A DNA stretch of 64,000 bases from Cenococcum geophilum 1.58 (GCA_001692895.1 KV748182.1:2918341-2982340), one strand, 5' to 3'; shown: positions 13,001 to 25,290, counted from the stretch's first letter. Notes: a model not told the origin generated them from the letters alone. Numbers and translations: made by a program.

Positions 13001-14210
13001 CTAACGCTTTAAATCGCGTCGCTATAAACCCTATAGTAAGCTATAGCCTCTCTAGGTCCCCACCCAAGCCTAGCAGTATTATTTACTTAACTTTATTACA
13101 GATTTCCTAGAGTCTAAGACTTCTAATAGCGCAGAGTGTAACTCTATCCTTGTCCTTATAAACCGTTTTATAAAGCTAGTGCGCTACTATCTAGTACGTA
13201 AGATAATTAATGCTACGCAACTTACAGAACTCTTATTTAGAGTCTCTACGTAAATAGGGCCTCTAAATAATATTGTCTCTAATAGGGGTAGTATATTTAT
13301 AAGCAAGTACTAGAGTACTATATACTACCATCTCCGCGTTTAATATAAACTTAGTACTATATTTTACCTGTAGATAGATAGTTAGACAGAGTATTAGAAC
13401 TAGGAGCTTAAGATATACCTACGTATATTTACAAACTAGGAATAGTCTAATTGGGCCTCCCTACTTAAAGAAGTAGCCTTTACCTATAACTCTAAAGTCT
13501 ATACTATAATAAAGCGTTCCCCTATTAAGCTCGCCTATAGCTAGCTACTAAACGTTCTAGATAGAGTCTTAGATAGCGTCTAAGACGCCTAGTAAGGTGG
13601 GGAGGGGTCTAAGTTAACGAATAACTAACTCGCAGAGACGCACCTATAACGCCTGCGCCTTATATATAAGGTAGCGGCGGCGTTAATAATATACGCCTAA
13701 AAGCTTTAGGTAAAATACTATAATTATCACCACCTAGCTAAGCACTTCGCTGTTAGTAAATAAGTCCTACTTTCCTCTAAGAATATCCGCATAAAACGTC
13801 CCTACAAAAAGCTTAACTACAAGTTTATAGAACCGTTTTAGATCCTAGAGCGCGTAGGGTAGTAAGCATATAAGCTAGAGCTCCTACCTACTATAGCATA
13901 GCTCCACCTAGTTTTCTATATCTCCCTACTAGAGCCTTACAGGTCGCGCCCTAGGTTTTAACCCCTAGCAGTAAAAGAGCTTAAGGAAGGCAGCTAGGAA
14001 GTAGAAGTAATTATCGCCTACTAGGATTATGCTAGATAACTATAGTACCTTATTAAATGGCTAGGATGGCTAAATAAGTATAATAAATAAAAATACGAGA
14101 TAGAACTTAAAAATTATTAATAACTATTAGATAAGTACCGCAAGCGGGACACCCTAGCCTTATAGCTAAAGCGTAGGCAAAAAGTAAGCACTGCTGTTAA
14201 AATATAACCT
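10061..14210 (+). pseudogene. pol of gypsy C (protease-RT-RNase H-integrase-chromodomain)
   Basis: Reverse transcriptase blocks are readable from about 11,040, and the active site near 11,397-11,420 reads YLDNILIYL where active relatives have YLDD. RNase H sequence spans about 11,880-12,200 (NAHNKELLAIV). Integrase spans about 12,840-13,560 (core around FITDFLESK and LVLINRFIKLVRYYLV near 13,090-13,190). A C-terminal chromodomain at about 13,990-14,170 reads YLIKWLGWLNKYNK-stop-KYE. The chromodomain would direct integration to methylated histone H3K9 chromatin in intact relatives. The protease lies somewhere between about 10,070 and 10,900 and was not pinned down. Multiple stops in every domain make it a pseudogene. 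Confidence 0.85.
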
Positions 14211-14479
14211 GTATTAAAGCGGAGTAGAGGATATCCCAAGGGATTAAAGAATAAGTAATAATTACTATAAGAACTACAGCCTTAATTTAGAAAGCACCCT
14301 TCCTAGACCTAGTCCGTTACTCTATACTAGCTAAGCAGATTATTTATATATTAAAGAATAGGCCCGTTTATAACTGGGGTCTATTTAACCGGGGTCTATA
14401 ACCTACTAGTAACCCGCTAGTGGTAACCTATACCAATAACTTATATACTATTCCACGTATATGCTACGCAGATAACGCA

Positions 14480-14700
14480 TAAGGCTAAAGTATAGGTTAG
14501 TGGCGAGTCTAATAGGTATATAGCCCTACCGTCCTAATCTGGCTATATATAAATAACCTATAACCTACCCATAAAGTATACACGGCGCTACGCCGGTATA
14601 GCGTAAGGCCAAAGTAGGGTTAGTGGCGGATTTAATAGGTATATAGCCTTACCGTCTATAAATCTGGCTATATATAAATAACCTATAACTTATCCGCAAG
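14480..14700 (+). repeat. Two-copy direct repeat in the 3' region of gypsy C
   Basis: Two copies about 90 bp long begin near 14,480 and 14,606. Each contains an aataggtatatagcc segment followed by tatataaataacctataac. They differ mainly by transitions. They sit between the pol stop region and the purine tract, so they belong to the 3' untranslated part of the element. Confidence 0.7.
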
Positions 14701-14809
14701 GTACTAGCGACCTACTTATATAAGCGAGCTTTAGAATATTTCTGGTCTACCGAATTTAGGCGACGGTATTAAACTTCACTAGCTCTACCTATTAAATAGA
14801 CTAATTAGG

Positions 14810-14916
14810 ATTTTCTATACCGGGTATATAAAATTGCTACTAGCTCGGTTAAATACGGGGGAGTCTTAGCAAGGCAAATCTGACTAATTAGACAACTTCG
14901 ACCGCCGGTCGAAGTT
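14810..14916. repeat. Pair of palindromes in gypsy C 3' region
   Basis: Arms attttctatacc and ggtatataaaat (14,810-14,834) form a 12-bp stem with one mismatch. Arms aacttcgaccg and cggtcgaagtt (14,894-14,916) form a perfect 11-bp stem around one base. Both are next to the octamer ctaattag. Related pairs occur in elements D (18,046-18,193) and E (35,610-35,757). Confidence 0.8.
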
Positions 14917-15085
14917 CCTTAACATCTTCGCGCCGCGCATATATACTACCCGTCTCTCTATACGCAAAATTAAGACACTCTTTCCCCTCTAATTTTTTTT
15001 TTCCTTACTAAGGTTTTTTATAGGGTTTTATTAAGGCTTAAGTATATAAAGGATTGGGGACAACCCTTTTTAAAGGGGGGGGCAT

Positions 15086-15311
15086 TGTTAGGTGAAACCT
15101 AAGTAGATAGCTATATAGCTGCAAGGTATGGGCGACCCTAGGTCAACTTAGGGATGACTCGCCCGTAAGGCACGTGCTCTATATATACCTAAGGAAAACC
15201 CTTCCTACCTCGCACACAGACTCCTCCTTTTTCCCTTAAGGATTTGTCTCTGTCTATATAATACACCTATTATTTTATTATTGGACTCCCTATTTATATC
15301 CTCACCTTACA
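15086..15311 (+). repeat. 3' LTR of gypsy C
   Basis: This 226-bp repeat is collinear with 8,491-8,716. It begins tgttaggtgaaacc and ends accttaca. It is followed by the CCTAA target duplication and preceded by the purine tract at about 15,072-15,082. It is the less mutated of the two LTRs at its 3' terminus. Confidence 0.92.
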
Positions 15312-15316
15312 CCTAA

Positions 15317-17722
15317 ACTATATCTCCTATAGTAAAGTTAGGCTCTCGCCTATACTTACTCGCCTACTATTATATTAATTTCTAGGCCCTTTCTAGATTT
15401 ATACAGGCTACCGTCTAGGCTTTTTCTAAGCGCTTAGCGTACTGCCGTGCTTCCTTATAGGATAATTTTTCGCGTATAGTCTGGGGTCCTTCTAGTCTTT
15501 CCTAGTTAAAGCTTATATAGGGTAAGTAACCTATTTCTAGTTAAATAGGGGCAAATCCTGTAGAGTCGTAAGGTAGGGTTACTTAGGCGTAGTTTATTAG
15601 GGGTAGTAGTTTACCCTAGTTATCTTAGAAGTAGTTAATAAAGGGCCGAAGTCCCTAGTCTAAGTATTAATTTATAATTTCCATCTAACTATTTATCTAG
15701 GGGTGGTATACTATAGAAAGCTTTAGCTTAATGCCTAAGATCTAGGTAAACTTATTCTAGAAAGCTAATATAAATTGCGGCCCGTAATCGGATATAATAG
15801 TATCTAGTAGTTTGTAAATTTGGTAGATGTAATGGATATATAGTTAGGCCGCCTCTTTAGTATTAATATTCTTATAATAGGGGATTAAGACCAGGCGCTT
15901 ACTATAGCGGTTAACTAGGATTATAACCATATCGTATCCGTTACGGTCTATAGAGATATACTGCTAGGGGCGTTCTAGTATTAAAAGTGGCTTTAATAGT
16001 CCTAGGGTCTTATCTTATAGAATTATAGATCTGCGGCAGTCGTTACAGTTTTATATATAGCGGTTAATATCTATAACTATTCCGGGCTAGTAGTAGCGGT
16101 TACTAATAATCTTACAGGTCTTAGTTTTTCTAGGGTAGTCCGTAAAGACCTAGGTATAAGCTTTAGTAATAAGCCAGGTTCGTAAGTTCTATTCCTTAAC
16201 TACTACTAGCCGTTCCTAGTGCTTAAGTAGTCCATTTTTAAGGGACTAAGGGCTAGTAATGTTCTTTGCCTTTTTATAGTACTCCTATAGAGAGGGGGTT
16301 GTTTGGTTAGCCTATAGTAGTTTATTAATAAGGTTAAGTTTAGAGGAGTTAATAGGATATATTTTGGCGCTTAAGGAGTCTATACTTAGTTCTGCCTATA
16401 TCTGGGGGTTAAGGTATTCTAGTTATAGTAGCGTCTAGGTCTGTAATAAGATCTTCACAGCCGTCTGGTTATTTAGGTCTTATTTACGCCTTATAAAAGT
16501 ATCTGCACGGTTTATAGCGCCTGGTCTATATATAATTAAGAAGTTAAACCAAGATAGGGTGTCTGCCTAGTATACCTACTAGGCTATAAGGGCCTTAGTT
16601 ATTATAAAGTATTCTAAGGCCTTATAATCTAAAACTACCTTAATCGGCTTAGGGGTCCCCTCTAGCTATATACGCTAATACTAAAAGCTAAAGATAATAG
16701 CCAGCATTTCTTTGTTATGGATGTGGTAGTTTAGCTTAGCATCTATTATAGTCTTTAAATAGTATATAATAGGGTGCTATTCTCTATCTGGTTACTTCTG
16801 GGGGGAAATACTAGCTATCGCGCTATCTAAGGCATCAGTTTCTAGCATTAAGGGCCATTTTAGGTCAAAATAGGCAAGTAGGGAAGCCAATACTAGCCGT
16901 TTTTAAGCTTATTAAAGGCCTGCCTATATATAGCGTTAAAGTAAAAGGGCTAGTTTTTTCTAGTAAGATGGTTAAGAGGCTGGGTAATCCTACTATAGTT
17001 CTTAATAAAGTATTAGTAGAAGTTATAAAACCCTAAAAATAATTATACCCCCTTTATAGTCTATAGGGGTGCCCACTAGTTAATTATAGCCATTTTCTTT
17101 AGGGTGGCTTTAATTCTATCCGTACTAATAACAAAACCTAGGTACTTTATACGCTTAACACTAAACACCAACTTCTTAGTATTAACCTAGAGGCTAGCCT
17201 CGCGGAGCTATTATAGGACTTTATAGACGTGCTCCTTATATTCTAGTTTATTCTTAAAGTAGATTATAATATTATCTAAATAGGCCGTATAGAAGTTGTT
17301 AAGGTAGTTAAAGAGTATATTGTTTATATACCGCTAGTATATAGCTAGTCCGTTAGTTAGTCTAAAAGAAAGTACTTTATATTTATACGTTCCGTAACGG
17401 GTCTAAAATATAATAAAATTCTTAGACCTAGGGTCTATCCTAATTTGGTAGAAGGCCTAGCGGATATTAAGCTTTATAAAGACCTTAGCTTTACTTATTT
17501 AGGCTAAAGTCTTATTAAAAAGGGGAAGCGGATAGTAGTCTTTATAGGTTATATTATTTAGCTTATAATAGTTAATACAGAAGCGGAGTCTTCTATTTAG
17601 GTTTTTAATAAAGAGAATAGGTAAGGTAAAAGGGGCTTAGCTAAGCTTAATAAAGCCCTTATTTAGGTTGTTAATAAAATACTACTTTATAGCCTATAAT
17701 TTAGTAATAGACTATTTATAAA
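15317..17722 (-). pseudogene. Gypsy element G pol, RT to integrase
   Basis: On the minus strand from about 17,700 down, reverse transcriptase reads KGFIKLS...LPILFIKNLNRRLRFCINY, then YTAYLDNIIIYFKNKLEY near 17,240-17,300. RNase H and integrase continue towards 15,400. The N-terminal part of this pol is separated from it by element D and continues at 24,648. The C-terminal chromodomain is at 7,939-8,490, beyond element C. Stops are frequent. This copy is older than both elements that interrupt it. Confidence 0.85.
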
Positions 17723-17727
17723 GGGGG

Positions 17728-17914
17728 TGTCACAGTGCTGTAATAAAGTAGACTAAATAACTACGTTGTGGTATAAAGAGGGGAAGAAGGTAGAAAGGGA
17801 GTATTATATATAAATAGTAGGGCCGGCCGCCAAGTCGCTAGTAGTAGGCTAGCTAACAGTAGGGAATAGTACGAGATAGTATGAAACAGTATGCGTTAGG
17901 TCAGTGCCATAACA
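17728..17914 (-). repeat. 3' LTR of gypsy D
   Basis: This 187-bp LTR is identical in length to the other four D-family LTRs in the window. It begins tgtcacagtgctg on the plus strand and ends ccataaca. It contains the conserved block agggccggccgcc, with an FseI-like palindrome ggccggcc. Confidence 0.93.
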
Positions 17915-18045
17915 GTACTCCTCTCCCCTAGACGGTTTAGTCCCTAAACCAAATAGATAACTTAAAAATAGGCAGTGTACGGGGTTACCTATTTTCTACC
18001 GCAAAGATATTAGTTCCGCTCACCGCCCTTAACTAAGCTAATAGC

Positions 18046-18193
18046 GATTTTCTATACTGGGCATAGAAAATCCTAATTAGTAAGTTTAGTGAGTAAGGTT
18101 AGTAGAACTCCACACCGCTACCTAAATTAGTCCGTGTGGCGTTTCTTAGCGAGAATTTAGCTAATTAGATAACTTTAACCGCCGGTTAAAGTT
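18046..18193. repeat. Pair of palindromes in gypsy D 3' region
   Basis: gattttctat pairs with atagaaaatc (18,046-18,072), and aactttaaccg pairs with cggttaaagtt (18,171-18,193) around a single base. Each is adjacent to ctaattag. They lie between the pol end and the 3' LTR. They resemble the pair in the otherwise different gypsy C. Confidence 0.8.
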
Positions 18194-18249
18194 CTATAAC
18201 ATCTTAACCACCACAAATTTTAATGCGGTGGTCGGCCGCAACCTTAGCG

Positions 18250-21200
18250 TAACTTTTCCTTATCTCGTGCCTAGTCTAGGGGTCTTAGCTTCTTAGGGTA
18301 TTACTTATAGAAGCGCTATACAGCTTATTCGCAACCCTTTAGGTCTTCCTCTAGCTACTAGGTTATATCCTTATAATATTTCCATTTAATCTTATAAGTT
18401 AGGCCCTAGGGGTCTTTGTTATATATATTAAGGATTTTCTTAAACTCCCATTTGTCTTCTATGTTACCATTATTATCTCTCTTTACTACTCGTCCTTATA
18501 TATTACGGCGCTTTATAGTATTAATATTTGCTTAGCTAGGGATCTCTTTAGCAGCCTAGAGGCGGACCTTAGATATATAAAAGGATTTATTTACTTAGAT
18601 ATAGTCCGGGAGGTCTACTATAACTACCCCTTAGTATACTACGAGTACGGGGTACAGGCCGTCCTATTTGTCGTCCTATTTCTTCTTAGGTCTATTTATC
18701 TTTATATTTTCTAAGCTAACTATAACTATATCACCTTTATAGAATAACGCGCTCTCATCCCTATAGGTATTAGTATTATCTTTATAGCGTTGCTATAAAA
18801 TCTAGGCTAGGGCCTTAAGCTATATTAATATCCGCTTAAAGTGGTTGGCTATAAAGTCTGCATAGAAGAACTCCTTCTTTGCTTGTGCTAATAGTGTTAG
18901 TAGGTAGGGGCCAGCAGGCTTAATTCTAAGGTAAGGGTTAAAGCTATAGTTTATAAAAAACGGGGAGATGCCTATACTCTTATTGACTTAGTTATTTATA
19001 GTAAACTCGGCGAGCGGTAGGTAGTTAACTTAGTTATCCTATATAAAGCTAATAAAAGCATAAAGGTATTTATTTACGGTGGCGTTAATAATTTTAGTTT
19101 AGCCGTCTGTTTTTAGGTGTTAGGCTAAGCTTAGTCGCAAGGTTGTCTTAAGGCGTTTACTTAGTTATCACTAGAAGTCGCTAACAAATTGTGTGCTATA
19201 ATTAGAGATAATTATACTTAGTGCACTATAGAGCTTATATACGTTATTAATAAAGCTATTAACTAACTCCTCTATTAAGAGTCCTATTACTAAAACGAGG
19301 TATTATATTTTAGTTAGGCGGTCTATAATAATAAGGATATGTTTATATACCTTGCCGTGGCGTTAGCATACTAGTAGTGTTATGATATAGTTAATTAAGA
19401 TATTGGTTTACGGGCGGGTAGGTAATTTTAGTAACTTTAGGAAACCGGGCGGGGTAGAATAGGGGGTCTTAATGCGAAAGTATAGGGTATAGTCTTTAAT
19501 AAAGGTAGCCGTGAACTAGGAGATTCCTAGCTACTAGTATATTCGGTTTAAGAGGTTAAAAGTCTTAACCTAGCTAAGGTAATTAGCAGAGCCGCTACTA
19601 TAAGAGCGATAGGTAACTTCTAGGTAGAGGTCTAGGGCGTTAGGGACGAAGAGACGTTGGCGGAAGTAGATCTGTTTGTTAACGATACTACATTCTAACT
19701 TATTATAACGGAGTAATTTCCTAATTTTCTTTGGCTAACGGCGAGCTTTCCAATTACGTAGGGCTGCTACTATATCTCTTGCGAGTTTATTCTCCTAGTA
19801 TTTTAGTTAGATTAACTCGTCTAGTAACTTTTCGGCTATTTTAGGGTCTAGAGCGGCTATAAACTCCGCGTCGTTAGAGTTACGGGACTTATATAGTAAT
19901 TCTTCTAAGATTATAGGGTTAACTTTCTAGGGCGGTATAACGACTTAGGCTTAGTGGCGGAGGCGTTTATTATTAGTGTCCTTAGGCCTTATTCCTAGTA
20001 GCCGGCTTAAGGTATTAGGGAGCGTGGCTTTACTACTGGGTCTATATATAATTATAAAGTTAAACTATAAAAGGAACTCTGCCCACTAGACTTAGCGCTA
20101 GTTTAGCTACTTAGTAGTTATAAACGTCTATAGGTTTTTATAGTCAGTAATAATTTTAAACGGCTCCTTAGTCCCTTATAGCTTAGGACGCTATTTCTTT
20201 AAAGCCTTAATAATAGCTAGGAGTTCTTTATTATAGATCTTATAGTTATATTCTAGCGCGGAGTGCTTTATAAAGAAGAATGCAACCAGTTTTAATTTTC
20301 TATTATCGTTATACTGGGAAAGGACTCTGCTGGAAGCCTAATTTAATACGTCTATCTCTACTACTATTTTCTTTATATAGTTATAGTATACTAGTACTAG
20401 TGCTAAAGTAAAGGCTCCCTTAAGGGCCTTAAACGATTTGGCTTGTTTTAGTCCCTATAGCTATCCGATATCCTTCTTTAGAAGTTTTATTATAGGTGTA
20501 GTAATAATAGAGTAGCCTTAGATAAATTATTAGTAGAAGTTCGCGAAGCCAAGAAATTATTATAGTTCTTTAATTAATGTCGGGTCCTTCTATTCCTATA
20601 AGGCCTATATCTTCTTAGGGTCCATAGTTATATTATTAGTCGAGATAATTAAGCTAAGGTATTTTGTTTTAGTAGAGTAGAACTTAAACTTATTAATATT
20701 AATTTAAAGTCTAGCATTACCGAGTCTTTAGATGACTTTATTTATATACTTAGTATGCTTAGTATATGTTTTAGAAAAGATAAGGACATTATTAAGGTAG
20801 GCAGTGCAGTAGTCATTAAGGGCGTTGTGTAGAATATAGTTAATATAGTTTTAGAATATAACGGGTGCGTTATAGAGGCCGAATGGTATAACTAGTATTT
20901 TATAGAGTCCAAACCAGGTAATAAATGCTATAAGCTACTTATAGCCCTCTATAATCCAGATCCGGTTAAACGCAGTAATTATATTAAGTTTAGTAAAGTA
21001 TTTAGCGCTATAAAGTACGTCAAGTGTCTCGCGGATTAGTGGTAGTGGGTATTAATTCTTAATAGTAACTATGTTTAGGCCTTAGTAGTTATAGTAGATT
21101 TATATACCGCCACCAGGCTTAGTAACGAGGAGGAGTGGTACAGCAGCTAGTAAGGTCGATTTACGGATAAAACCCTTATTTAGCATCTTATTAATCCACT

Positions 21201-24200
21201 TCTTTATACACCTAAGTTTAGCAGGTAAGAGTGGTCTATTTTTATAGTACGGGGCCTAGTTTCTAGGGGTGATCTTAATTTTATAGTCCTATAGTTAGTA
21301 AGGGGGCAGCTTATCTACGTTTTTAGGGAGGAAGTGCTTAATATATTTACTAAACTCCTTTAGTAGACGTTATAGAATGTCTTTACGGGTTAATCCTGGT
21401 TTGCCTTTTAGGAATTTTTTAATATTAGTGTTAACTATCTTCCAACGTAAAAGCTCGGGTTTAGTTTTTAGATTTGTCTTAAGGAAGTTATAGAAATAGG
21501 GGGGGAGCGCTTTATAGGCTTCCTTTATTATATAGTTGCCTTCTACTAGCCAGCAGAAAGACCTTTTTAATAGGTTTAGTACTTCTATTAGGCCTATAGG
21601 CAGCTCTTTAAGTAGCTGTCGGTGCTTATCTTATTTAACTAGTTCTATTAGCTCCGCTATATAAATCCTTATTACCTTTACATCTTTTTATTTATAGAAC
21701 TAGGTAAAATTAATAGCACGGGTGCATTTAATATCGTCTAGGTTAGGGCATATCTAGCTCTCCGGTGCTACGGCTAGGCTAGTATAGCTTAGTCAGCCTA
21801 GGGGGGCGGAAATAAGGCGGTAGCCCTATACGGTACGCGCGGGAGATAGGTATGAGGTTAGGCGTTACAGTAGCGCGGTTTCTATTATTTAGGTCTTAGT
21901 AGTTCCATAGCTAGTCCTTACTATAACGCGAGCTATAGTATACGTATATAGTATATGGCTTAGTTTTAGGTATTAGGCTAGGCGGCTAGGGTTTAAATAG
22001 TGCCTAGGTTAGGGTTAGTTTCTTAGTAGTAGCGGCATAAAGTAGACCTTCTTCCTTAGTCTTAGTAGGGCTGGCTAGCCCGTTATTTTAGTCTTAAGTG
22101 CTAGGTTAGTCCAGTCTTCCACTATTTTGTTTCTTTACAGCTATATAGGCTCCCCTTTATTAGGAATATCTTCTACTGTTAGGGCTTTATATATAGTCTT
22201 AGGCACTAGGCTTAGTAGTGCTAAGTATCTATATAGGGCGTCCCTGCTAACGTCGGCTATCCCCTATAGGAGGTAGTACCTAAAGTAGTAGTCTAAGTTA
22301 AAGCGGATCTTAAGTTTCCTAAAGCTAGGATAAGGCTCGTGCTTTTAAAGCTAGGGTATACCTAGGATAATTAGGGTAGCGGGCAAGAGTTTAGTAATAA
22401 AAAAGAGCATAGCTTTAGTATAGAGGCCAATTAATATTTAGGCGGTAAAGTAGTCTATAATAAGCAAAGTTAGAATGCTATCTGCGAGGCGTAGTGGCCT
22501 AGGTGCCAGCAGCTTCTTAATTATAACGTTATACTTTCTTATAATAGACTCTGCGTCGGTAAATGCTATTATAGTACTACCAGAGTCCACTAGGCTTACT
22601 GTATTAATATAAATTTAGGGGTATAAGTTATATAATAAGGAGAGTTGGGTTTAAATAAGGATTAATTTCTTATTATTATTTGCTAATCTAAGATTAAGTA
22701 GCAGTTTACTAATAGAAAGGACTAATTAATCTAGTAATAGGGACCTAATCTTCTCGTCTTCCTCCTTATATAGTTTAGACCCTTAGGCGCGACTTAGTCT
22801 AAGGGTTTGCCTTTTAACGACTAGGGTATAAGGCTATCTTAGCGGGGCGGTCTAGTATCCGTCTAGCTGGCGGTGTTTATCTCTATTTCAGTTAGGGTAT
22901 AGGAAGATAATACCTTGCCGACGACATGGCCGTATTTATATTCGCTAGCGCGAAGTCGCTAATACTAGGTATTGTTAACGGGTTAGGCTCCTATATAAGG
23001 TATAGTTTAGAGTAACTAAGCTATAGGGTTAAAGGGGGGAGGTTGTCCGCCGCGGCTATAATAGGCTCCGCGGTTACCGCGTCTATAATAAACTTTACGG
23101 TCGCCGCGTCCGCGGTTATTTGTTTACATTATTTAACGGGGTAGTATTAGGACTAGGTTTGCTATTTTAGCGAGGTTATAGGTATCCTTTTAGTAGCCGG
23201 GCAGGCCATAGGTAAGGCACAGTCTATTATTAACGCGGCGCTTACGCTCCGTGTCTAAGATTCTATTAAGGTCTATAGATTCTCTAGTTATTACTAGGGT
23301 TGGGGTTAATATAGGGGCAGGGGCTTAGGTAGGTAGGCAGTAGTTAGCGTTTTTCTTAAGGTTGGCTTAGTGTGTATAGTTCGTAAGGTTTTTAGCAAAT
23401 ATATTTATCTGCTTGCTCTAACCTATATAGTCGCTGTTATTAATTTTATAGGCTAGTTTAAGTACTAGCTCTTCCATCTTTAGAGAGATAAACTTTTAGA
23501 GTAGGTTTACCTTCTATTTATCTGTCTTTTTAGCGCAAACTATTAGCTTATTAAGCTCTCCCTTCTAAGACTAGTAATTACGCTCGCCTTAGGGGAAATG
23601 GTTAAGCTTATTCTTTATAACCTAGGTTATATTAAGGACCTTATAGTAGGCAGTAAGGTCTTTAAGTATATCTTCCTTAGTAGGCCATTTCTACGTAAAT
23701 ATATTATTTAGGTTCTTATGTATAAGCTTTAGGCCCTACTTAATAAACTTATAGGCCTTATCCTCTAGTATGTTTAAGATGTAAAGGATCTAGGACTAAA
23801 CTATATTAAAGTAGTCCTAGTCCCAGTTAAAGACTTCCTTAATCTTAATATGCTAGGTCTTAAAATTAGCTTATTATTCTAGCGGGGTACCTTTTTTGCT
23901 AAATATTAGCGGGTCTTTAGATCTCCGTTTTTTCTGCTAGGTTACTATTATTATTATAGGGGTTAATTATTTTAGAACGGTAATAGTCTTTATTTAGGAG
24001 TTAATAGTTCCTATCTAGGAAGTAATAAGGGCACTAAGGTTTTCGTTAGCTTTCTTATTAGCGGTATTTATATTATATATATACTATAGTCCTACTTTAA
24101 TATTATTAAGGAACTCATTGGTATAGTTAATAAGGGTAAGGTAAGCTTTGCTAGGCTTAAAGGTCTTAGGGTATAGTAGGGAGCGGCGGATTATCTATGC

Positions 24201-24440
24201 GATATTAGGGTATATCTCTATAAATAGGTCTGCGAAAACGTCGCGGGGGTTTTAGGTTTCGGCCATTTTAGCGTCGTTGGTATTACCTATTTAGGCACTA
24301 GGTAAAAACTAAGGATTATTCTAGGACTGTACTAGGGACGTATCGGTTTTAGCAGAGGCGCGTATAGGTCGCGATTGCTCTAGGGCAAAGGTTAATTAGC
24401 TAGGGTATAGGGAATCAGTAATCGCAATAGGGCGCAAATT
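18250..24440 (-). pseudogene. gag-pol of gypsy D
   Basis: Reading the minus strand from about 24,440 downward, gag comes first, with a zinc knuckle at about 23,175-23,220 (CLTYGLPGY-stop-KDTY, where the family has CX2CX4HX4C). The aspartic protease motif VDSGST lies at about 22,573-22,600. Reverse transcriptase follows, with active-site sequence AYLNNVLIFSK at about 20,770-20,815. RNase H spans about 20,060-20,400 and integrase about 18,950-19,900. The C-terminal chromodomain spans about 18,340-18,475 (LTYKIKWKYYKD). The domain order is that of a chromovirus. Asp-to-Asn changes in the active site and many stops make it non-functional. Confidence 0.88.
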
Positions 24441-24455
24441 AAAGATACTATAAAC

Positions 24456-24642
24456 TGTTATAGTGCTGTAATAAAGTAGACTAAATAACTACGTTGTAGT
24501 ATAAAGAGGGGAAGAAGGTGGAAAGGGGGTATTGTATATAAATAGTAGGGCCGGCCGCCAAGTCGCTAGTAGTAGGCTAGCCAACAGTAGGGAACAGTAC
24601 GAGACAGTATGAAACAGTATGCGTTAGGTCAGTGCCGTGACA
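24456..24642 (-). repeat. 5' LTR of gypsy D
   Basis: This 187-bp repeat is collinear with 17,728-17,914. Its inner end is mutated (tgttatagtgctg instead of tgtcacagtgctg) and its outer end reads gccgtgaca. It is followed by the GGGGG duplication. Confidence 0.93.
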
Positions 24643-24647
24643 GGGGG

Positions 24648-25290
24648 CTAAAGCTAAGGGTGCTTTCCTTACCCTACTCTATCTCGATCTTATAGTTATA
24701 CAGTTAGTAAGGTAGAAGTATATTAGACGCTACTTTAGAGAATATATTCTTAAATTTCTGGTATTAATAGGGCAGCTTTTATTCTACTAGTTCCTTATCT
24801 ATAAGCTCGCTTTTTTATCCACTAAGCTCGCTTCCCTTTTCCTTAATTATTTAATTAATTTCGTATAAGCTTGTTATAAAGGTGACGGTATTAGGCTAAA
24901 CTAAGTTTTAGTAAAATTGTACGGCACTAATATAGTAGATATTAACTAGTAGGAGGTCCGCTGGTTTCTTTATAGCCGTTTTCTGGACCGTATTTTGCAG
25001 TCTAGGGTTTATAATCTTTCTTAGCTCCTATTTTATCTTCCGTAGGTTATCCCTCTAATCTATTAGTTTAGTATAACATTTAATATCCCTTACTATTTTT
25101 CGTGGCTGTATAAGGCCTAAGCTCTCTATAGGGGGCTTTTTTAGGTTACTACTAACTTCTTAGGTCTTTAATGCGGGTGGCGTAATAAAGGTAGTTTAGG
25201 GGCGACGTAGTATACGGATCCGTTGCGAATTAAGCTATATATCTTTCTTAAAGGCCTAGTCTCTACACATAGCATTAGCCTAGTAAATAG
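24648..25290 (-). pseudogene. Gypsy element G pol, segment before RT
   Basis: The minus strand near 24,760-24,650 reads NIFSKVASNILLPY...YNYKIEIE-stop-GKE, the conserved linker before gypsy reverse transcriptase. It joins logically to the RT at 17,700 across element D. Upstream sequence to about 25,290 is probably protease/gag of the same copy, but only the linker was recognised. The element is truncated at the LINE tail. Confidence 0.7.

Larger units (their letters stand above)
8491..15311 (+). mobile_element. Complete gypsy chromovirus C (TSD CCTAA)
   Basis: Two 226-bp LTRs bound the element (8,491-8,716 and 15,086-15,311). They begin tgttaggt and end accttata or accttaca. The five bases outside each end are identical (cctaa at 8,486-8,490 and 15,312-15,316), which is direct evidence of a single retrotransposition event. 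The insert lies inside the pol of the older minus-strand element G. A purine tract (aaagggggggg) sits immediately before the 3' LTR. Coding regions run in the plus direction and are full of TAG/TAA stops. Confidence 0.93.
17728..24642 (-). mobile_element. Complete gypsy chromovirus D (TSD GGGGG)
   Basis: 187-bp LTRs lie at 17,728-17,914 and 24,456-24,642. On the plus strand the left copy begins tgtcacag and the right copy ends gtgaca. Both sides are flanked by ggggg (17,723-17,727 and 24,643-24,647), evidence for one insertion into element G. Coding is on the minus strand. Sister copies are E (35,292-42,205) and F (from 62,908). At 6,915 bp it is one base longer than E. All reading frames are interrupted by RIP-type stops. 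Confidence 0.95.
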
